NCBI GenBank assembly: GCA_963281255.1
Contig: OY725491.1
Location: 744,001-808,000, forward strand
Source: Aphrocallistes beatrix
Lineage: Eukaryota; Porifera; Hexactinellida; Sceptrulophora; Aphrocallistidae
DNA length: 64,000 nucleotides
Direction of reading: 5' to 3'
How positions within the stretch are numbered: position 1 is the first letter of the stretch; every line of letters starts with the position of its first letter. Both the position numbers and the translations under genes were made by a program. A model generated the notes under the pieces. It saw only the letters and a program-made list of their open reading frames with translations. It did no database searches and was not told where the DNA came from. This document shows, piece after piece, positions 13,497-24,317 of the stretch.

Positions 13497-13931
13497 AAAG
13501 TCGAACCTGCTATAACAGCTACTCTACTACATATATAGCGGTCACCAATGAACAGTCCCATCTGAAATTCCATAATATTGAACCTGTGTATAGTGGTCAA
13601 CTGCTCAACGCGGCCAGTGGCCACCCGTTTGTAGTCCCTTACTGACCCTAAAACTGTGTATAACGGTCATCACCCGTCTATAACGGCCACTACCTGTCTA
13701 AAACGGCCATCACCTTTTTCACCTTTTTATGTGTTTATTACAGGACCTGTTACGAACGATAGCCAAGTTTCATTAAATTACTTCAAGTAATGAATTTCTA
13801 AAAACTTGATATTTATTGCACTACGTTGTGACCATTGGGGATTAAGACAATCACCAGTATATAACGGTCACCTGTGTATAACGGCCAATTTTGTCCAGTC
13901 CCTTGGGTGGCCGTTATATACAAGTTCCACT
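13497..13931. repeat. Large MITE with TATAACGGCC repeats
   Basis: The right end is GGCCGTTATATACAAGTTCCACTG followed by TA, here given as GGCCGTTATATACAAG and TTCCACTG. The left end is a degenerate AACCTGCTATAACAGC. Inside, GTGTATAACGGTCATCACC-type words recur several times in both orientations. It belongs to the CAGTGGAAC...TATAACGG branch of the TA-duplicating element group. Confidence 0.5.
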
Positions 13932-14223
13932 GTAATTACTTGTGCATTTTATATACCAGTGTTTGCTGAGAGTACTTGATCACTTTGATTAGTTAATAAT
14001 CGTTATTAGGGAAGTGCAGACAATGTTTACAGAATGTGCAACATGTTTATGTATTATATATGCAGTCCATATGTATTTAACGACGAAGAAGTTCTCGAAG
14101 TGCAACTAAAGCAGATAAAAGGTATTTTTCAGCCGCGAAGCGCAAGCGAAGAAAACGCGGTTGTATACTATTGAAAGGTAATACTTGTGAATGTTTTAAT
14201 GACTCTATTTTATATAAATAATA

Positions 14224-14465
14224 CAGCACACCCTCGCTAATCTGAGCAGTTCTGTATCAACGATAGAAAAATCGTTTGGATTAGTGAATTTGTTCTGATC
14301 AGTGAAACATTAATTCAATGGGTGATCCAATGATAATAAATCTGTGATGTTAGAATATTATATTTACTATTTCGTTTTAATTGCTTTTTAACGAAGTTTA
14401 TCTATCTTATTGAAAGATTGAAATATTAAGTTTCGATTCAAAAGGATTAGCGAGAGGGTGTCCTG
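14224..14465. repeat. pogo/Tc1-like MITE with TA duplication
   Basis: The ends are CAGCACACCCTCGCTAATCT and ATTAGCGAGAGGGTGTCCTG, with TA on both sides. Related to the elements at 11754 and 18345. Confidence 0.7.
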
Positions 14466-14920
14466 TATTATAGAATATAGATTATTAGAGGAAAGTGTTT
14501 TGTTAACTTTGCAAAGAGAAATTTGGTTTATAGATAATGAATAATAATGTATCAAGTTGAGATTCCCGAATTTACATATATAGCCTGATATTGCATATTG
14601 ATGGAGCTTGTAACTATACCTATAGATATCTACAATTGAAATTTATATTAAATTATTAATCTAAATCTGATAGTATATTTGCATATAAATTATCCGCTAT
14701 TTTGCCTTACGAAATATAATATCTGCTAAGTACCAATACATAAATTTGATTCAAGTTTTTTTAACTTGAGTAAGTGATAAAAACATAATAATTGAATTCG
14801 AAAGCAGCAATTAAGAAAGGTTAAACTACTATAGCCTACTTACTAGATGTGTAAAACCTAAATCATAAATGCATAATAAGTATTAGAAATTAGAAATTCC
14901 TTTCGCTAGGAAGCAGAAAG

Positions 14921-15919
14921 TCATTTTACAGACCTCTGAATCTCCTTCAAGATTTCTTCTGTTTCTTCGTTTGAACAGTTAAAATCATGTTTCAGGTAGG
15001 CCTTGCAAGTTATTTCGGCCGTTCTAATTGACAGTTTCTTACAAATGTCAACATTTAGGTCAGATTGATCCTCTTGGATTTCCTTCAAAGCTTTATCTTT
15101 CGATTCTGAATAAAGAGAACTAGCTAGATACATCATGACTTCTCTACTGTGTAACTGTTTGTCAATTGCTTCATAGGTTTCACTCAAATTTTGATTTTTT
15201 CTTGTGATTTCATTTAGTAATGTATCGTTTATGTAATCTTGCAATTCTTGGATTTTTTGGTATTTCATGGATCTGTCTCCATCGTTAAAGTTCGCTAAAT
15301 TGTAGATTATTGGTGTCATGCATAAGAAGGCTCCGACTCCTGCTGTCTGATAAAGTGCTTTGCCAATCTCAGTTGTTTCTGGAGTAGGCGTTCTCAATGA
15401 TTCAAATTGTTTGCATATGGTATAGATAGTTATGCATATACCTGCACTAACTACTACGCTACTTATAACCACTTTCATATTGCAATATTTGTTATCTTCA
15501 TTTTCAGGGGGACTTGCAAATGCCTCTACATTTGGACTTCTTGGGATTTCTTTTTCTTCTCCGATTTGCCCATCGCTCACTATTTTGAAATTTCGAAAAT
15601 ATTTTTGAAGTTTTTCTTTCTGAACAAGTAGTTTAGTAGACATGCTCAATCCAGTTAGTAATGCTTCTTTCATCATTTTAAGTTGCATCATCAAATTTTC
15701 ACATCTAACCTTTTCCCTTTTTCCTGATGCCCAATCACTAAATATTTCAAAGTAAGTTCGATTAGTCTCGAGCTCTTCAAAATTTAGAATGCAAGTATTG
15801 ACTTGCTTCAAGAGTTCTCGATATCGTGGGAAGATAGGATTGTTCCTTAGTACTTCTTCGATATCTTCAATACATATAATCTTCATAGGTACAGATGCAT
15901 GATCAGTTTCAGAAGCCAT
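14921..15919 (-). CDS. Array family member AF6 (intact)
   Basis: An intact 332-residue frame (MASETDHASVPMKI). The N-terminal helical domain covers residues 1-112 (CIEDIEEVLRNNPIFPRYREL, ETNRTYFEIFSDWASGKRE). A polar linker with RSPNVEAFASPPENED precedes two separate membrane helices at about 148-169 (MKVVISSVVVSAGICITIY) and 187-209 (ALYQTAGVGAFLCMTPIIYN). These are less Gly-rich than in AF3 and are separated by a polar loop ESLRTPTPETTE. DRSMKYQKIQELQDYI replaces the usual RGLKYQQV box. The C-terminal domain has ITCKAYLKHDFNCSNEETEEILKEIQ. AF18 is very similar along its whole length and AF4 is the version without helices. It lies downstream of AF7, as AF4 follows AF5 and AF18 follows AF17. 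Confidence 0.85.
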   Translation of the reverse strand: MASETDHASVPMKIICIEDIEEVLRNNPIFPRYRELLKQVNTCILNFEELETNRTYFEIFSDWASGKREKVRCENLMMQLKMMKEALLTGLSMSTKLLVQKEKLQKYFRNFKIVSDGQIGEEKEIPRSPNVEAFASPPENEDNKYCNMKVVISSVVVSAGICITIYTICKQFESLRTPTPETTEIGKALYQTAGVGAFLCMTPIIYNLANFNDGDRSMKYQKIQELQDYINDTLLNEITRKNQNLSETYEAIDKQLHSREVMMYLASSLYSESKDKALKEIQEDQSDLNVDICKKLSIRTAEITCKAYLKHDFNCSNEETEEILKEIQRSVK

Positions 15920-16296
15920 GTTACAGCTAATAGGATCTAATAAGGGCCATTTTTATGCAGCCACGCACATAATAGTAATTCAAATTATTTAAATTATGAA
16001 AATCTATGCACATTATAATATTTTATACCAAATAAAACGATTAGAACAGGATTGAAGCTGCATCCCCCTGATTGTCGCGTCTACCGCTTCTATCGTCAAA
16101 CCAATATGGTAGGTCGTTTAATTGATGGTGGGATAATTGATGGAGTGTTTTAAGTGAAAATCATAAAAAATATAGAGGATACGAATGTAAAAATAGTACT
16201 GTATAAAGAATAGTGAAAATAGTAAGTTTTGGTCCTATAGTAATACTCTATAATTAGTCTTCTACAGTTCCTAGTAAATTCGAAATATATCATACA
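15920..16296. other. Spacer between AF7 and AF6
   Basis: AT-rich, with no element recognised. It aligns in patches with 12022-12326 downstream of AF5 (for example ACCAAATAAAACGATTAGAA and its match ATCAAATAAAACGATTAGAA), as expected for a duplicated module. Confidence 0.4.
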
Positions 16297-17265
16297 CTAG
16301 TATTTTTGTATTTCTTTACAGAGTTCTTCAGCTTCTTGTTTGGAACACCCGAACTTATGAATGAGATAAGAGCCAACATCTTTAATGGCTATTTTTTTGG
16401 ACGTTTTTTCACATAAGTCATCATCGATACCTTCCTCTTTTAACTCTTTGAATGATTCATCTTTCGATTTTGTATAAAGTTTATAAGCTTGTAAAATCAT
16501 TGGTTCTTCATTTTTACGAATGTTTTCCATATTGATAAAAATAGTATTCAAATCTTCATGATATGTTTTGATCTTACTCAAAAAATCAGTATCTAAAGCA
16601 TCTGAAATAGCCTTCACTCGTTGATATTTCACGCCTCTTTTCTCTCCATAACTCTTAGCTACAAGATGGATTCCGTAGAGCAAACCGCCAGCAACTGCAC
16701 CCACACCCACACCCACACCTATGACAGCCGCATCCATCCCGATGACAATTTTTGATAATTCACTGACAGTATCAGTTAACTCTCTACATTGTATGGTTAT
16801 TTTATTGACTAATTCTCTCAACACTGTACTAGCATACTCTGCAGAGTCCACACCCCATTTGAAGTAAGTATCAAGTTCAAATTTTTCGTAAGTAATGTCT
16901 AGATCACTTTTAGAAACAATAAATTCTCGAATGTAATTTTTAAGCTTTTCTTTTTGAGAAAGCAGTTTCGTATATTGTGTTAATCCTTCTAATAACTCTT
17001 TTTTCAGTTTTTTAAGATTATCTATCAATCTTGGACCATTAATCTCATTTCGTGCGCCATAATTCCAATCAGTGAACCATTCTCCCCAAGTTCGATTATT
17101 TTCTAATTCTTCAAACATCAGTAGGCAAGTATTGACATGTTTCAAATGCTCTCGGTAGTGTGGGATTATGTTATTTTGGGTAAATACTTCTTCAATATCT
17201 TCAACGGATGTTATTTTAAATTCTTCCTGGTTTGAGAGTTTGCACTTAACTACTGGAGTCGCCAT
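16297..17265 (-). CDS. Array family member AF7 (intact)
   Basis: A 322-residue intact frame, sister of AF5; the first 25 residues are nearly identical (MATPVVKCKLSNQEEFKITS). N-terminal boxes: QNNIIPHYREHLKHVNTCLL, NNRTWGEWFTDWNYGARNEI. The hydrophobic region carries an extra segment before the Gly-rich helix (ELSKIVIGMDAAVIGVGVGV, then GAVAGGLLYGIHLVAKSYGE). The motif reads KRGVKYQRVKAISDALD. The C-terminal domain ends HKFGCSKQEAEELCKEIQKY. In the hydrophobic part a run of alternating Gly and Val is encoded by a short GGTGTGGGT-type repeat, which may make this stretch length-variable. Function unknown. Confidence 0.85.
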   Translation of the reverse strand: MATPVVKCKLSNQEEFKITSVEDIEEVFTQNNIIPHYREHLKHVNTCLLMFEELENNRTWGEWFTDWNYGARNEINGPRLIDNLKKLKKELLEGLTQYTKLLSQKEKLKNYIREFIVSKSDLDITYEKFELDTYFKWGVDSAEYASTVLRELVNKITIQCRELTDTVSELSKIVIGMDAAVIGVGVGVGAVAGGLLYGIHLVAKSYGEKRGVKYQRVKAISDALDTDFLSKIKTYHEDLNTIFINMENIRKNEEPMILQAYKLYTKSKDESFKELKEEGIDDDLCEKTSKKIAIKDVGSYLIHKFGCSKQEAEELCKEIQKY

Positions 17266-17479
17266 GTGTAACTAATTTCATGAAATAACTCAAATAGATT
17301 AGGATACCTGTTTCAAAAAAAGCAGGACAGGCAGAATAGAAATTAAGTACAAAAATCAAGGGATCTAGTATAATAAATCTCCCACCAATGTTGGCAGGAA
17401 ATAACGTATACAGCTGTCGGTATTAACCAAGTGAACCTACTATACCTTCGACATATCATTGACATATCATATAAAATAC

Positions 17480-17636
17480 CAGGGTTGCAGAAGGAATGAG
17501 ATTTCAATTCCAATTCCCGCAGGATTTCTGTGGGATTTCCCACAGAATCTCACAGAATCCCACAGGAAATCCCACAGATTCTTACATGTGGGAATTCCCA
17601 TAGCCTCAAAGTCATTCCCATTCCCACGACAACCCT
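17480..17636. repeat. hAT-like MITE (CAGGGTTGC...CAACCCTG)
   Basis: The left end is CAGGGTTGCAGAAGGAATG and the right end CATTCCCACGACAACCCTG. Flanks TAAAATAC and CAAAATGC match at six of eight bases, consistent with an old 8-bp target duplication. A related element is at 40001-40144. Confidence 0.65.
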
Positions 17637-17786
17637 GCAAAATGCTGATTACACTTAAATTTATTTAAAATAATTGCTTGTGCATTTTATATACGTTTCG
17701 CTGTTAGTACTTGATTACATTGATTAGTTAGTAATAATCGTTAGTTAGGACAATATTTACATAATGTGTGACATGTTTACTTATTT

Positions 17787-18185
17787 CAGGGTTGCAACCG
17801 AATAGTTGATTATTCGGTTTAACCAAATAATATTTGCAAATAGTTGATATTTGGTTTGTAACCAAAGATCAGATATTTGGTATTCGGTTGAGAACCAAAT
17901 AATTTAGTCAACCGAATATTTGGTCAATCACAAAATATATTTTTTGTATAAATGTTTATATTCAATATATACACATTTATACAAAAATATAACCAAATAT
18001 AAGTTGGCCTATTAGATTTATTTGTGTTTGGACCACCTCATGTAAGAACATGGGAGTGTGTTGGGAAAGCATGCAAATCATTTGGTTGATCAATATTCGG
18101 TTAACCAAATATAAGGTTGACCAAATTATTTGGTCTGACCATTATTCGGTTAAATTTGTATTTGGTTGAAACGGTTTCAACCTTG
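17787..18185. repeat. hAT-like MITE rich in CCGAATA/TTTGGT words
   Basis: It starts CAGGGTTGCAACCGAATAG and ends GAAACGGTTTCAACCTTG. The inside is built from recurring words such as ATTCGGTTAACCAAAT in both orientations, so the whole element can fold on itself. A second copy at 55056-55314 has a clear 8-bp duplication. Confidence 0.65.
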
Positions 18186-18344
18186 CTAATTATATATTCA
18201 TTCGGAAAATTTAATAAAACACAGAATAGTTACATGTATTTAATGACGAAGAAGTTCTCGAAGTGCAACTAAAACAGATAAAAGGTATTTTCAGCCGCGA
18301 AGCGCAAGCGAAGAAAACGCGGTGACTATACATATATAGCTGTA

Positions 18345-18654
18345 CAGTACACCTAAGCTAATCCGAACAGCTCTGTTCCAATGATCGAAAAAATCGTTCG
18401 GATTAGTGAATTTGTTCCGATTAGTGAAATAACACTAATTCAATAGTGCATTAATTATAATAATTTTGTATTGTTAGAATATTAAGTATATTATTTCGCT
18501 ATGATTGATTATTTAACGAGGTTTCTCAATCTTATTGATAGATTTAAGTTTATAAACGTTTATTCAAAGCATAGAGGTGAATAATAATATATTTTGGGTG
18601 TTCGGATTAGCGAGGGTTCGGATTGGCGAGGTTCGGACTATCGAGGGTGTGCTG
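18345..18654. repeat. pogo/Tc1-like MITE with TA duplication
   Basis: The ends are CAGTACACCTAAGCTAATCC and GGACTATCGAGGGTGTGCTG, with TA on both sides. A further end-like sequence (ATTCGGATTAGCGAAGGCAC) follows at about 18692-18715, suggesting a compound or nested insertion. Confidence 0.65.
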
Positions 18655-18833
18655 TATATCAATATTTGAGTGTCTAAGATTAAAAATAGTTTATTCGGAT
18701 TAGCGAAGGCACACTGCATTATAGAATATAGATTATTAGAGGTAATTGTTTTGTTAACTCAGTAAAGAGAAATTTTGTCAATATATTAATGTAATAATGC
18801 ATCAAGTTGAGATCATCGAATTTGTAGAAAGTA

Positions 18834-19120
18834 CTAAGAACTTTGAATTTCGTTTAGGATTTCTTCAATTTCTTCTTCTGAACAATCAAATTCATGAAAT
18901 AATAAATACTTGCAATGCATTTTAGCAGCTCTTTTAGACATAATTTCACATGTTGCACTATTGGATTTACCTTCATTTTTTAGTTCTTTGAATGTTTCTT
19001 GTTTTGATTCTTCATAAATACTTTTCGCTAGTGCCAGTCTCATATCCCTACTTTTGAGGATTTTACTCATTTCTTGAAACATGGATTCCATGTTTCATGG
19101 TCTGTTCGGATACTACTCAA
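18834..19120 (-). pseudogene. Array family fragment AF8 (C-terminal part only)
   Basis: Only the C-terminal domain remains: SSIRTDHET, MESMFQEM, MRLALAKSIYEESKQETF, MSKRAAKMHCKYLLFHEFDC, EEIEEILNEIQ. It matches AF16 residues from about 231 on. A base is missing between DHET and MESMF (about 19092), shifting the frame. Homology to AF16 stops at 19118-19120, exactly where a Tc1-like transposase relic begins, so the upstream two thirds were lost at that junction. Confidence 0.8.
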
Positions 19121-19975
19121 GAGATACTAGGCGTCTCTCGTGCCAATGTCTTCAAAAAATTGAAGAATGGTAATAGTCTAGCACACAGCAGAGGTGCAGG
19201 TAGACCGGCAGTAAAATCTAATGCGATCAAGGCTAGCTTAGTTCAACAAATTCGACGATGAGCAACCACTCCCAATGAAATGAAGTCTAAACTTATCGAT
19301 CGTAGAGGTATTGATGCATCTAGAGAACTCTTAAAAAGTTGCGGTACCAGAAGGTTTTCGCCGAAAAAACTTACTCTCCGAAAGAAATCGATTAAAACGA
19401 CTTGATTTTGCTAAAAAACATGAACAAACAGTGGAACAAGGATATTTTCTGTGATTGTCTGTGATTTGGTTGGCAAGTGACCGAGTAAAGATGTGGACAA
19501 AGTATGGTAAAACTCAGTGGCTCTCTGGGCCTATGCATTCTCCAAAGGTCCCATTTGGGCAGCATTTTCTTCAGTAGGCACATTTTCATTGTGCATTTTC
19601 ACTCAAAATCTTACAGGATTATTATATACCAAGATTCTCAATACTCATTTACTCACCCAAGCCAATGTTTTTCATGAAAATAAATGGGGATTAGTGCAAG
19701 ATGATGATCCTAAATATACCTCAAAAGTAGTTAAAAACTGGATGGAAGTTAACATGCCGAAAAAGCTTATAGAATGCCCAAGTCAAAGTCCTGATCTCAA
19801 ACCGATCGATAATTTATTCGCATGGATCAAATGCCAGTTAAACAGATTACCATACCGACGTCCCAAATCTATTTATGATCTCAAAAAGAAATTAAATTAT
19901 ATTTGGGATGGGATAAACCCTGACTTCCTCAAGCCTTCCTGGAGTTCAACGCTTCGCTGTTGCAAACTAGCTACA
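19119..19975 (+). pseudogene. Tc1/mariner-family transposase relic
   Basis: The translation is broken but recognisable. A helix-turn-helix part (TQEILGVSRANVFKKLKNGN, then GAGRPAVKSNAIKASLVQQI) is followed by a TGA stop at about 19259. Then come ERNRLKRLDFAKKHEQ, SDRVKMW, LVQDDDPKYTSKVVKNWM and SQSPDLKPIDNLFAWIK. The last box normally holds the catalytic Glu (PIEN); here it is Asp (PIDN). With frameshifts as well, the copy is inactive. It may have caused the AF8 truncation. Confidence 0.8.
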
Positions 19976-20444
19976 GTACACCCTCGCTAATCCGAATCTT
20001 GTAAGGCGATTGAGATTTGTCCTAGTAGAATTGTGTAGTAGTAGTTTATACAGTATTATTACTACACCATCATATCATACCCCGCTCTCGAAATTATATG
20101 TAGTTACATACTAGTATAACTAACTTGGTCACTTATTATTAGCTCCTTGCCAACGTCATAAGGAAAGAATTTATGTGATGAATAAATAGAACTACTTGTG
20201 TGGTACATTCTTTTCAAATTGCAGAATAATTATGCTATGGTTCTCGTAGTTGGAAATATAGTCAGGGTCGCTTATCATGGACAAGCAAATAATTCAATCA
20301 ATAACTACAAACAGTCTCTGAGTCAAACCAAAATATATCCCAATGCCTGGAGAATAATTAGTGAACTAGTTGGATAAAAAAAAAACATACGTTGTAAGAG
20401 GATGATTTTAGAGACATTATTCTTCAGATGAAGAGGGTTTCCAT

Positions 20445-20448
<4 letters not shown>

Positions 20449-20534
<86 letters not shown>
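20449..20534. repeat. CT microsatellite
   Basis: An uninterrupted run of CT dinucleotides, about 43 units. A shorter GA run is at 36570-36592. Confidence 0.95.
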
Positions 20535-20536
<2 letters not shown>

Positions 20537-20705
20537 TCAACTCAGCATTCAGCATTGCTTGGGAAGATAATAACAGGATATGATGCAGTTAGCGATGAAG
20601 CTTGAATTCAAGTGAAAATCACAAAAAAATAATAAAATTTTATACCCATTAAGATTTGTATAAAACTGAGGAATTAGAAATCGAAATGGAAATGAAAATT
20701 TAATA

Positions 20706-20952
20706 CACTATCTGGCCAAAAGTATTGGAACACATTCTAATGTGTACCACCATGTGGCATAAGTGGCACAGGTGGCAGGGAAACGGGCCCATTGAAGGAA
20801 ATCAACAAAAGTTTAGTGGAAGTGGTCGGAGGGACAGTTTCTATTGATATCACAATGTTTACAATTGTTTAATATTGTATTCAATGGGTTGTGCCACTTT
20901 GGCAAAATCGGCACACATTATAATGTGTTCCAATACTTTTGGCCAGGCAGTG
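20706..20952. repeat. Tc1-like MITE (CTGGCCAAAAGTATTGGAAC ends)
   Basis: The left end CACTATCTGGCCAAAAGTAT and right end ATACTTTTGGCCAGGCAGTG are inverted copies, flanked by TA on both sides. Within, AATGTGT...ACACATT words extend the inverted repeat. The ends are of the Tc1 type. Confidence 0.8.
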
Positions 20953-21671
20953 TAGTAAGAGTGAGAAACGATTGCATCGCTGAAACATGTTTGGTAATAA
21001 CTTACCTCAAGAAATGTTATCAGATAGAAAAAGAACTTTCAAAATAGGAACAAATAGGTACAACTATAGTTTTGGACAGGAACATTTATCATCCGATTTG
21101 GATAAAGGTGTGTGTGGTCTTAGCGTTATAGAGCTCGTTGTGATATGAAGAATAATATAGTGGAACTTTATGCAATATCCTTGCTATCCGCATACTACGC
21201 TTTCACGTTTTATTTTGTTTTGAGGTTAGATCATGATGCAACTACCTCTCTCATCTAAATGTGGTTATTGTATGTTCTCATTGGAAATATTGGTACAATG
21301 TAACTTACTCTATTTAACTCGATCTAACCTATTTTGGAAATTTGTTTAATTTATACAAATATTGTAAACAAAAGTTAAAAAAACCAATAAACCAATAATT
21401 TCTCATATGGATCTTAAAATATGATATTCGGATTCTACACCCCTAAAAACTCTATATCAACCGTTGGAAGCTAGTCTCTAGCCTATTTTTGTAATTTGTT
21501 TACTTTATGTATCCAATTGTAAACAAATGCAAACATATAATTTATCATATCGATCTGAAAATATACTATTTGAAATCTAAAAACTCCATGTCAACTATTG
21601 GAAGCTAGTCTATAGCATAATTTTCGAAATTTGTCAAATGGTGTTAATATATAGTACGTATATATATATAC

Positions 21672-21745
21672 ATGCGCGCTTCGCTTGCTTGCGCTGCGCG
21701 GCTTGCGGACACTGCGTGTCCGCAGATTTACCCAGTGGGAGCTTG
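21672..21745. repeat. GC-rich hairpin repeat, copy 1
   Basis: GCGCGCTTCGCTTGCTTGCG then CTGCGCGGCTTGCGGACAC and a matching GTGTCCGC arm. GC-rich in an AT-rich region. Full copies also at 42423 (inverted), 55585 and 62486. Confidence 0.75.
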
Positions 21746-22462
21746 GGGATATTAGAGAAACAATACGTCGCTTTCTTGTTTTATACTAAGTACGCTGGAT
21801 TGTCATTTTTCTACGGTTACATTAGTGAAATCAGAACTGTAGCAGAAATTTTGTTTCGTGATAAATATAATTTACTTCGTATTAAGTCAACTAATTCTGA
21901 ATGTAAGCTCAATTTGAATACACAAAGTTCACATTGCTAAAGATTATTATATTTGAATAATCAATTCCAGTCCATGTCGTTAAAAGTTATTTTATGATCG
22001 AATTGATCGATCGTAGCATAAAACACACTTTAATTGTCGTTAACAATCAAATTATAGACTCAAAATAGCAGTATTCAATCATTTATATGAAATAGAATCG
22101 TGTGAATGGCATTATAAAAGGCTGATAATTGATTGGTTCTCACATAAACCAATGAATTTCAATCATAAATAGTCATTTGGATTGTATGCATAAGTCACTA
22201 CCCCAAACTATGCTCATAACTCTGCAATGTTAATTTTTGTAGCTAAACACTGCAATGTTACAAACTTCAACAGATAAAATTTGTATACATACGTAATTGT
22301 TACTGGGTCACATATAATACACTATCCTATGTAGAGGTTCAAACAGGTTATTAGTTCGGAAAGATAAACAATGCAAAAGAATAAATGTGAGCACACTACT
22401 TCTAAACGTATAATTCAACTACCCGTATCGTATACTACTACTAGATGTAACCAACTTTTCTT

Positions 22463-24317
22463 TTAGTTTTCAGCATTATTGTTTTGTCCAAGGTTTTCGG
22501 TATTCTGTTCCTGTCCTTGAATTTCGTCATTATTCTCCAGTACATCGTTAGCTGGACCAATTTCTTGATTTAGTCTCTCTGCCCGTTTTCTTTTGATAGT
22601 CTGTATACAACGTTTGATCTTTTCTTCTGAATATTGAGTTTTGTGTTGGAGATAAGTCTTGCAAGCAGTACTAGCAACAATTTCAGACATATTCTTTCGC
22701 ATTTCAGCACTCATTTCAGGATTATCCTGTTCTACTTAGGGCATTCAAAAAGTTCTCATCTCATATCTGTATCTCAAATGATAGTGAAAATAGGATATTT
22801 CCGATTTGTCCATTGTATTCCTTAGGGGATCAGCTTCCAATTTATATATTGGTTTATTTTAAAAGGACAATTATTGTGGTTCCTACATTAGATTTTTTGT
22901 GCATCGGTTTAGGGTAGTGTCGAAAAGTTGGAATCTCCCCATTGAAAATGGCTTAAAACTAAATTTGGAGAATAAAAGTTGTGAAAATCGTAGAATAAGG
23001 TCATTAAAAGGTTAAATAATTAAGAACCAATGTGAAAAAGTAAACGGGAGGTGTTCAATAGTATTGCTCGTGTTGAAAAAATATCATGCTACTTTTAGTG
23101 GATTTTTTTGTCAATTTTCGCCACTCAAAAAGTGGGACAAAAATGGTAGTAAACCACTTCAAAACATAGTATTCCCTCAGCCTCAAACTATAATACTTCA
23201 GAAAATTCAATCTATATGTTAGTTGATGCGTAGAATTCGATGGAGGGATCAGTTTTAATCTAAATTTGCTCAGAACTGAAATATATCAAAAGGAACCCCA
23301 AAAATCACGTTCAAAGGGACTACCTTAAACCGATGTACAAAAATATAATGTAGGAACCACAACAATTGTCCTTGTAAAATAAACCAATATACAAATTGGA
23401 AGCTGATCCCCTAAGGAATACAATAGACAAATAGAAAATATCCTATTTTCACTATCATTTGAGATACAGATTTGGGATGAGAACTTTTTGAATGCCCTAA
23501 GTAGTTCTCTTAAAGAGTTTTCTCTTGCTTCCAGGTAAACTCCGACAGTCATTTGCATGTATGCCTCGTCACTATGAAGTTGTTTGTTGATTGCGTCAAA
23601 AATTTTTTCAAATGTTTCATGCTCAGCTCTGATGGTACTCAGAAATTTTCCATCATTCAAAGCATCATACAGTTCCTTCACTTGCTGATATTTCAACCCT
23701 CTTTCCTTCCCTTTATATTTAGCTATTTTGTAGATTATCAGAATCACTGCTGCAACTGCCACACCTACTCTAGTTTCTACTTCTGCTGTTGCTGTCACGC
23801 CTGTTAGTGTACCGGATGATACAGTTATTACACCATGATGTGCTAGGAATGCTCCACCGCCAACTACACTGATTACTGCAGCCGACCCAAGTACTATTGC
23901 AGGTATAGCGACCTCCTTAACAAGACTTGTTCTGGGTGTATTCTCTTCAGTTATGTCTAATTTAAATTTCGTAGCATTGAGATTTTTAAGGTATTTTCTC
24001 ACTTCCTCTCTCTGTCCAACTAACATCGTATAAATTTCGATCCCTTTATTAATTTCTTCTTTCACATCTTTAAGGTGATCCAGCAACCTTTTGGGGTTAA
24101 TTTCTGTCCTTTTGCCAGCAGCGAAGTCGTAAAATATTTCTTTGGGAGAACGATCTGTTTCCAATGTCTCAAATATACCAATGCAGTGAATTAATTCGAC
24201 TAAATGTTGTTGGTATGCAGGAATAATGTTGCAGTCATTTAGCAACTTATCGATATCCTCGATTGATTTGATTTCAAAATCTTCACGTTGAAGGTTATAC
24301 CCGACTTGAGTCGCCAT
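22463..24317 (-). pseudogene. Array family member AF9 split by a 767-bp transposon
   Basis: From ATG 24317 (MATQVGYNLQREDF) the family frame runs to 23504 at ENSLREL, then is cut by an inserted element. It resumes at 22734 with EQDNPEMSAEMRKN and ends at 22463. Removing the insertion and one TA restores one frame of 362 codons with no other lesion. Parts: N-terminal domain with CNIIPAYQQHL, TDRSPKEIFYDFAAGKRTEI; TSLVKEVAIPAIVL before the hydrophobic stretches; KGKERGLKYQQVKELYDAL; ACKTYLQHKTQYSEEKIKRC; Gln/Asn-rich tail. As it stands, translation would read about 50 residues of transposon sequence and stop. The insertion is recent, since both gene halves stay clean. Confidence 0.85.
22735..23501. 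mobile_element. Mariner-type MITE inserted in AF9
   Basis: A 767-bp element with ends CTTAGGGCATTCAAAAAGTT and AACTTTTTGAATGCCCTAAG, flanked by TA (22733-22734 and 23502-23503). The inverted repeats extend about 180 bases inward. No transposase frame is present. A related half element lies at about 51364-51535. Confidence 0.9.

Larger units (their letters stand above)
13254..14920. other. Shared 5' flank of AF5, then repeats and AF6 3' flank
   Basis: 13254-13480 aligns with the 5' flanks of AF7 (17266-17470) and, inverted, AF17 (about 53500-53755); shared words include CTGCCAACATT and TATAGTAAATTCACTT on the gene strand. This is the likely promoter region. A MITE occupies about 13497-13931 and another 14224-14465. 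At 14132-14163 is a half copy of the GC-rich repeat (CAGCCGCGAAGCGCAAGCG). No gene is seen. Confidence 0.5.
17266..18833. other. AF7 5' flank followed by several inserted elements
   Basis: 17266-17470 is the duplicated 5' flank shared with AF5. Compared with the AF5 copy, hAT-like elements have been added at 17480-17636 and 17787-18185, and a MITE at 18345-18654. 18290-18322 repeats the GC-rich half element also present at 14132-14163. This explains why the second module is longer. Confidence 0.5.
19991..22462. other. Repeat-rich spacer between the Tc1 relic and AF9
   Basis: Holds a MITE end at 19972-19995, a CAGGGTCGC element fragment at 20263-20290, the CT microsatellite, a Tc1-like MITE at 20706-20952, and degenerate copies of a TTGTAAACAAA / GTCAACCGTTGGAAGCTAG repeat (about 21360-21640; also 55690-55970). 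It also holds the GC-rich hairpin repeat at 21672 and a repeat at 22085-22195 that recurs at 42485-42597. No gene found. Confidence 0.5.

Noticed and set aside
20449-20534. CT run as a possible regulatory GAGA-type element
   Set aside because: It is a plain long microsatellite with no gene start nearby.
21638-21940. Cys-rich frames reading CLRCAACGH at 21.6 and 55.6 kb
   Set aside because: The shared peptide is simply translation of the GC-rich hairpin repeat; the frames differ outside it.
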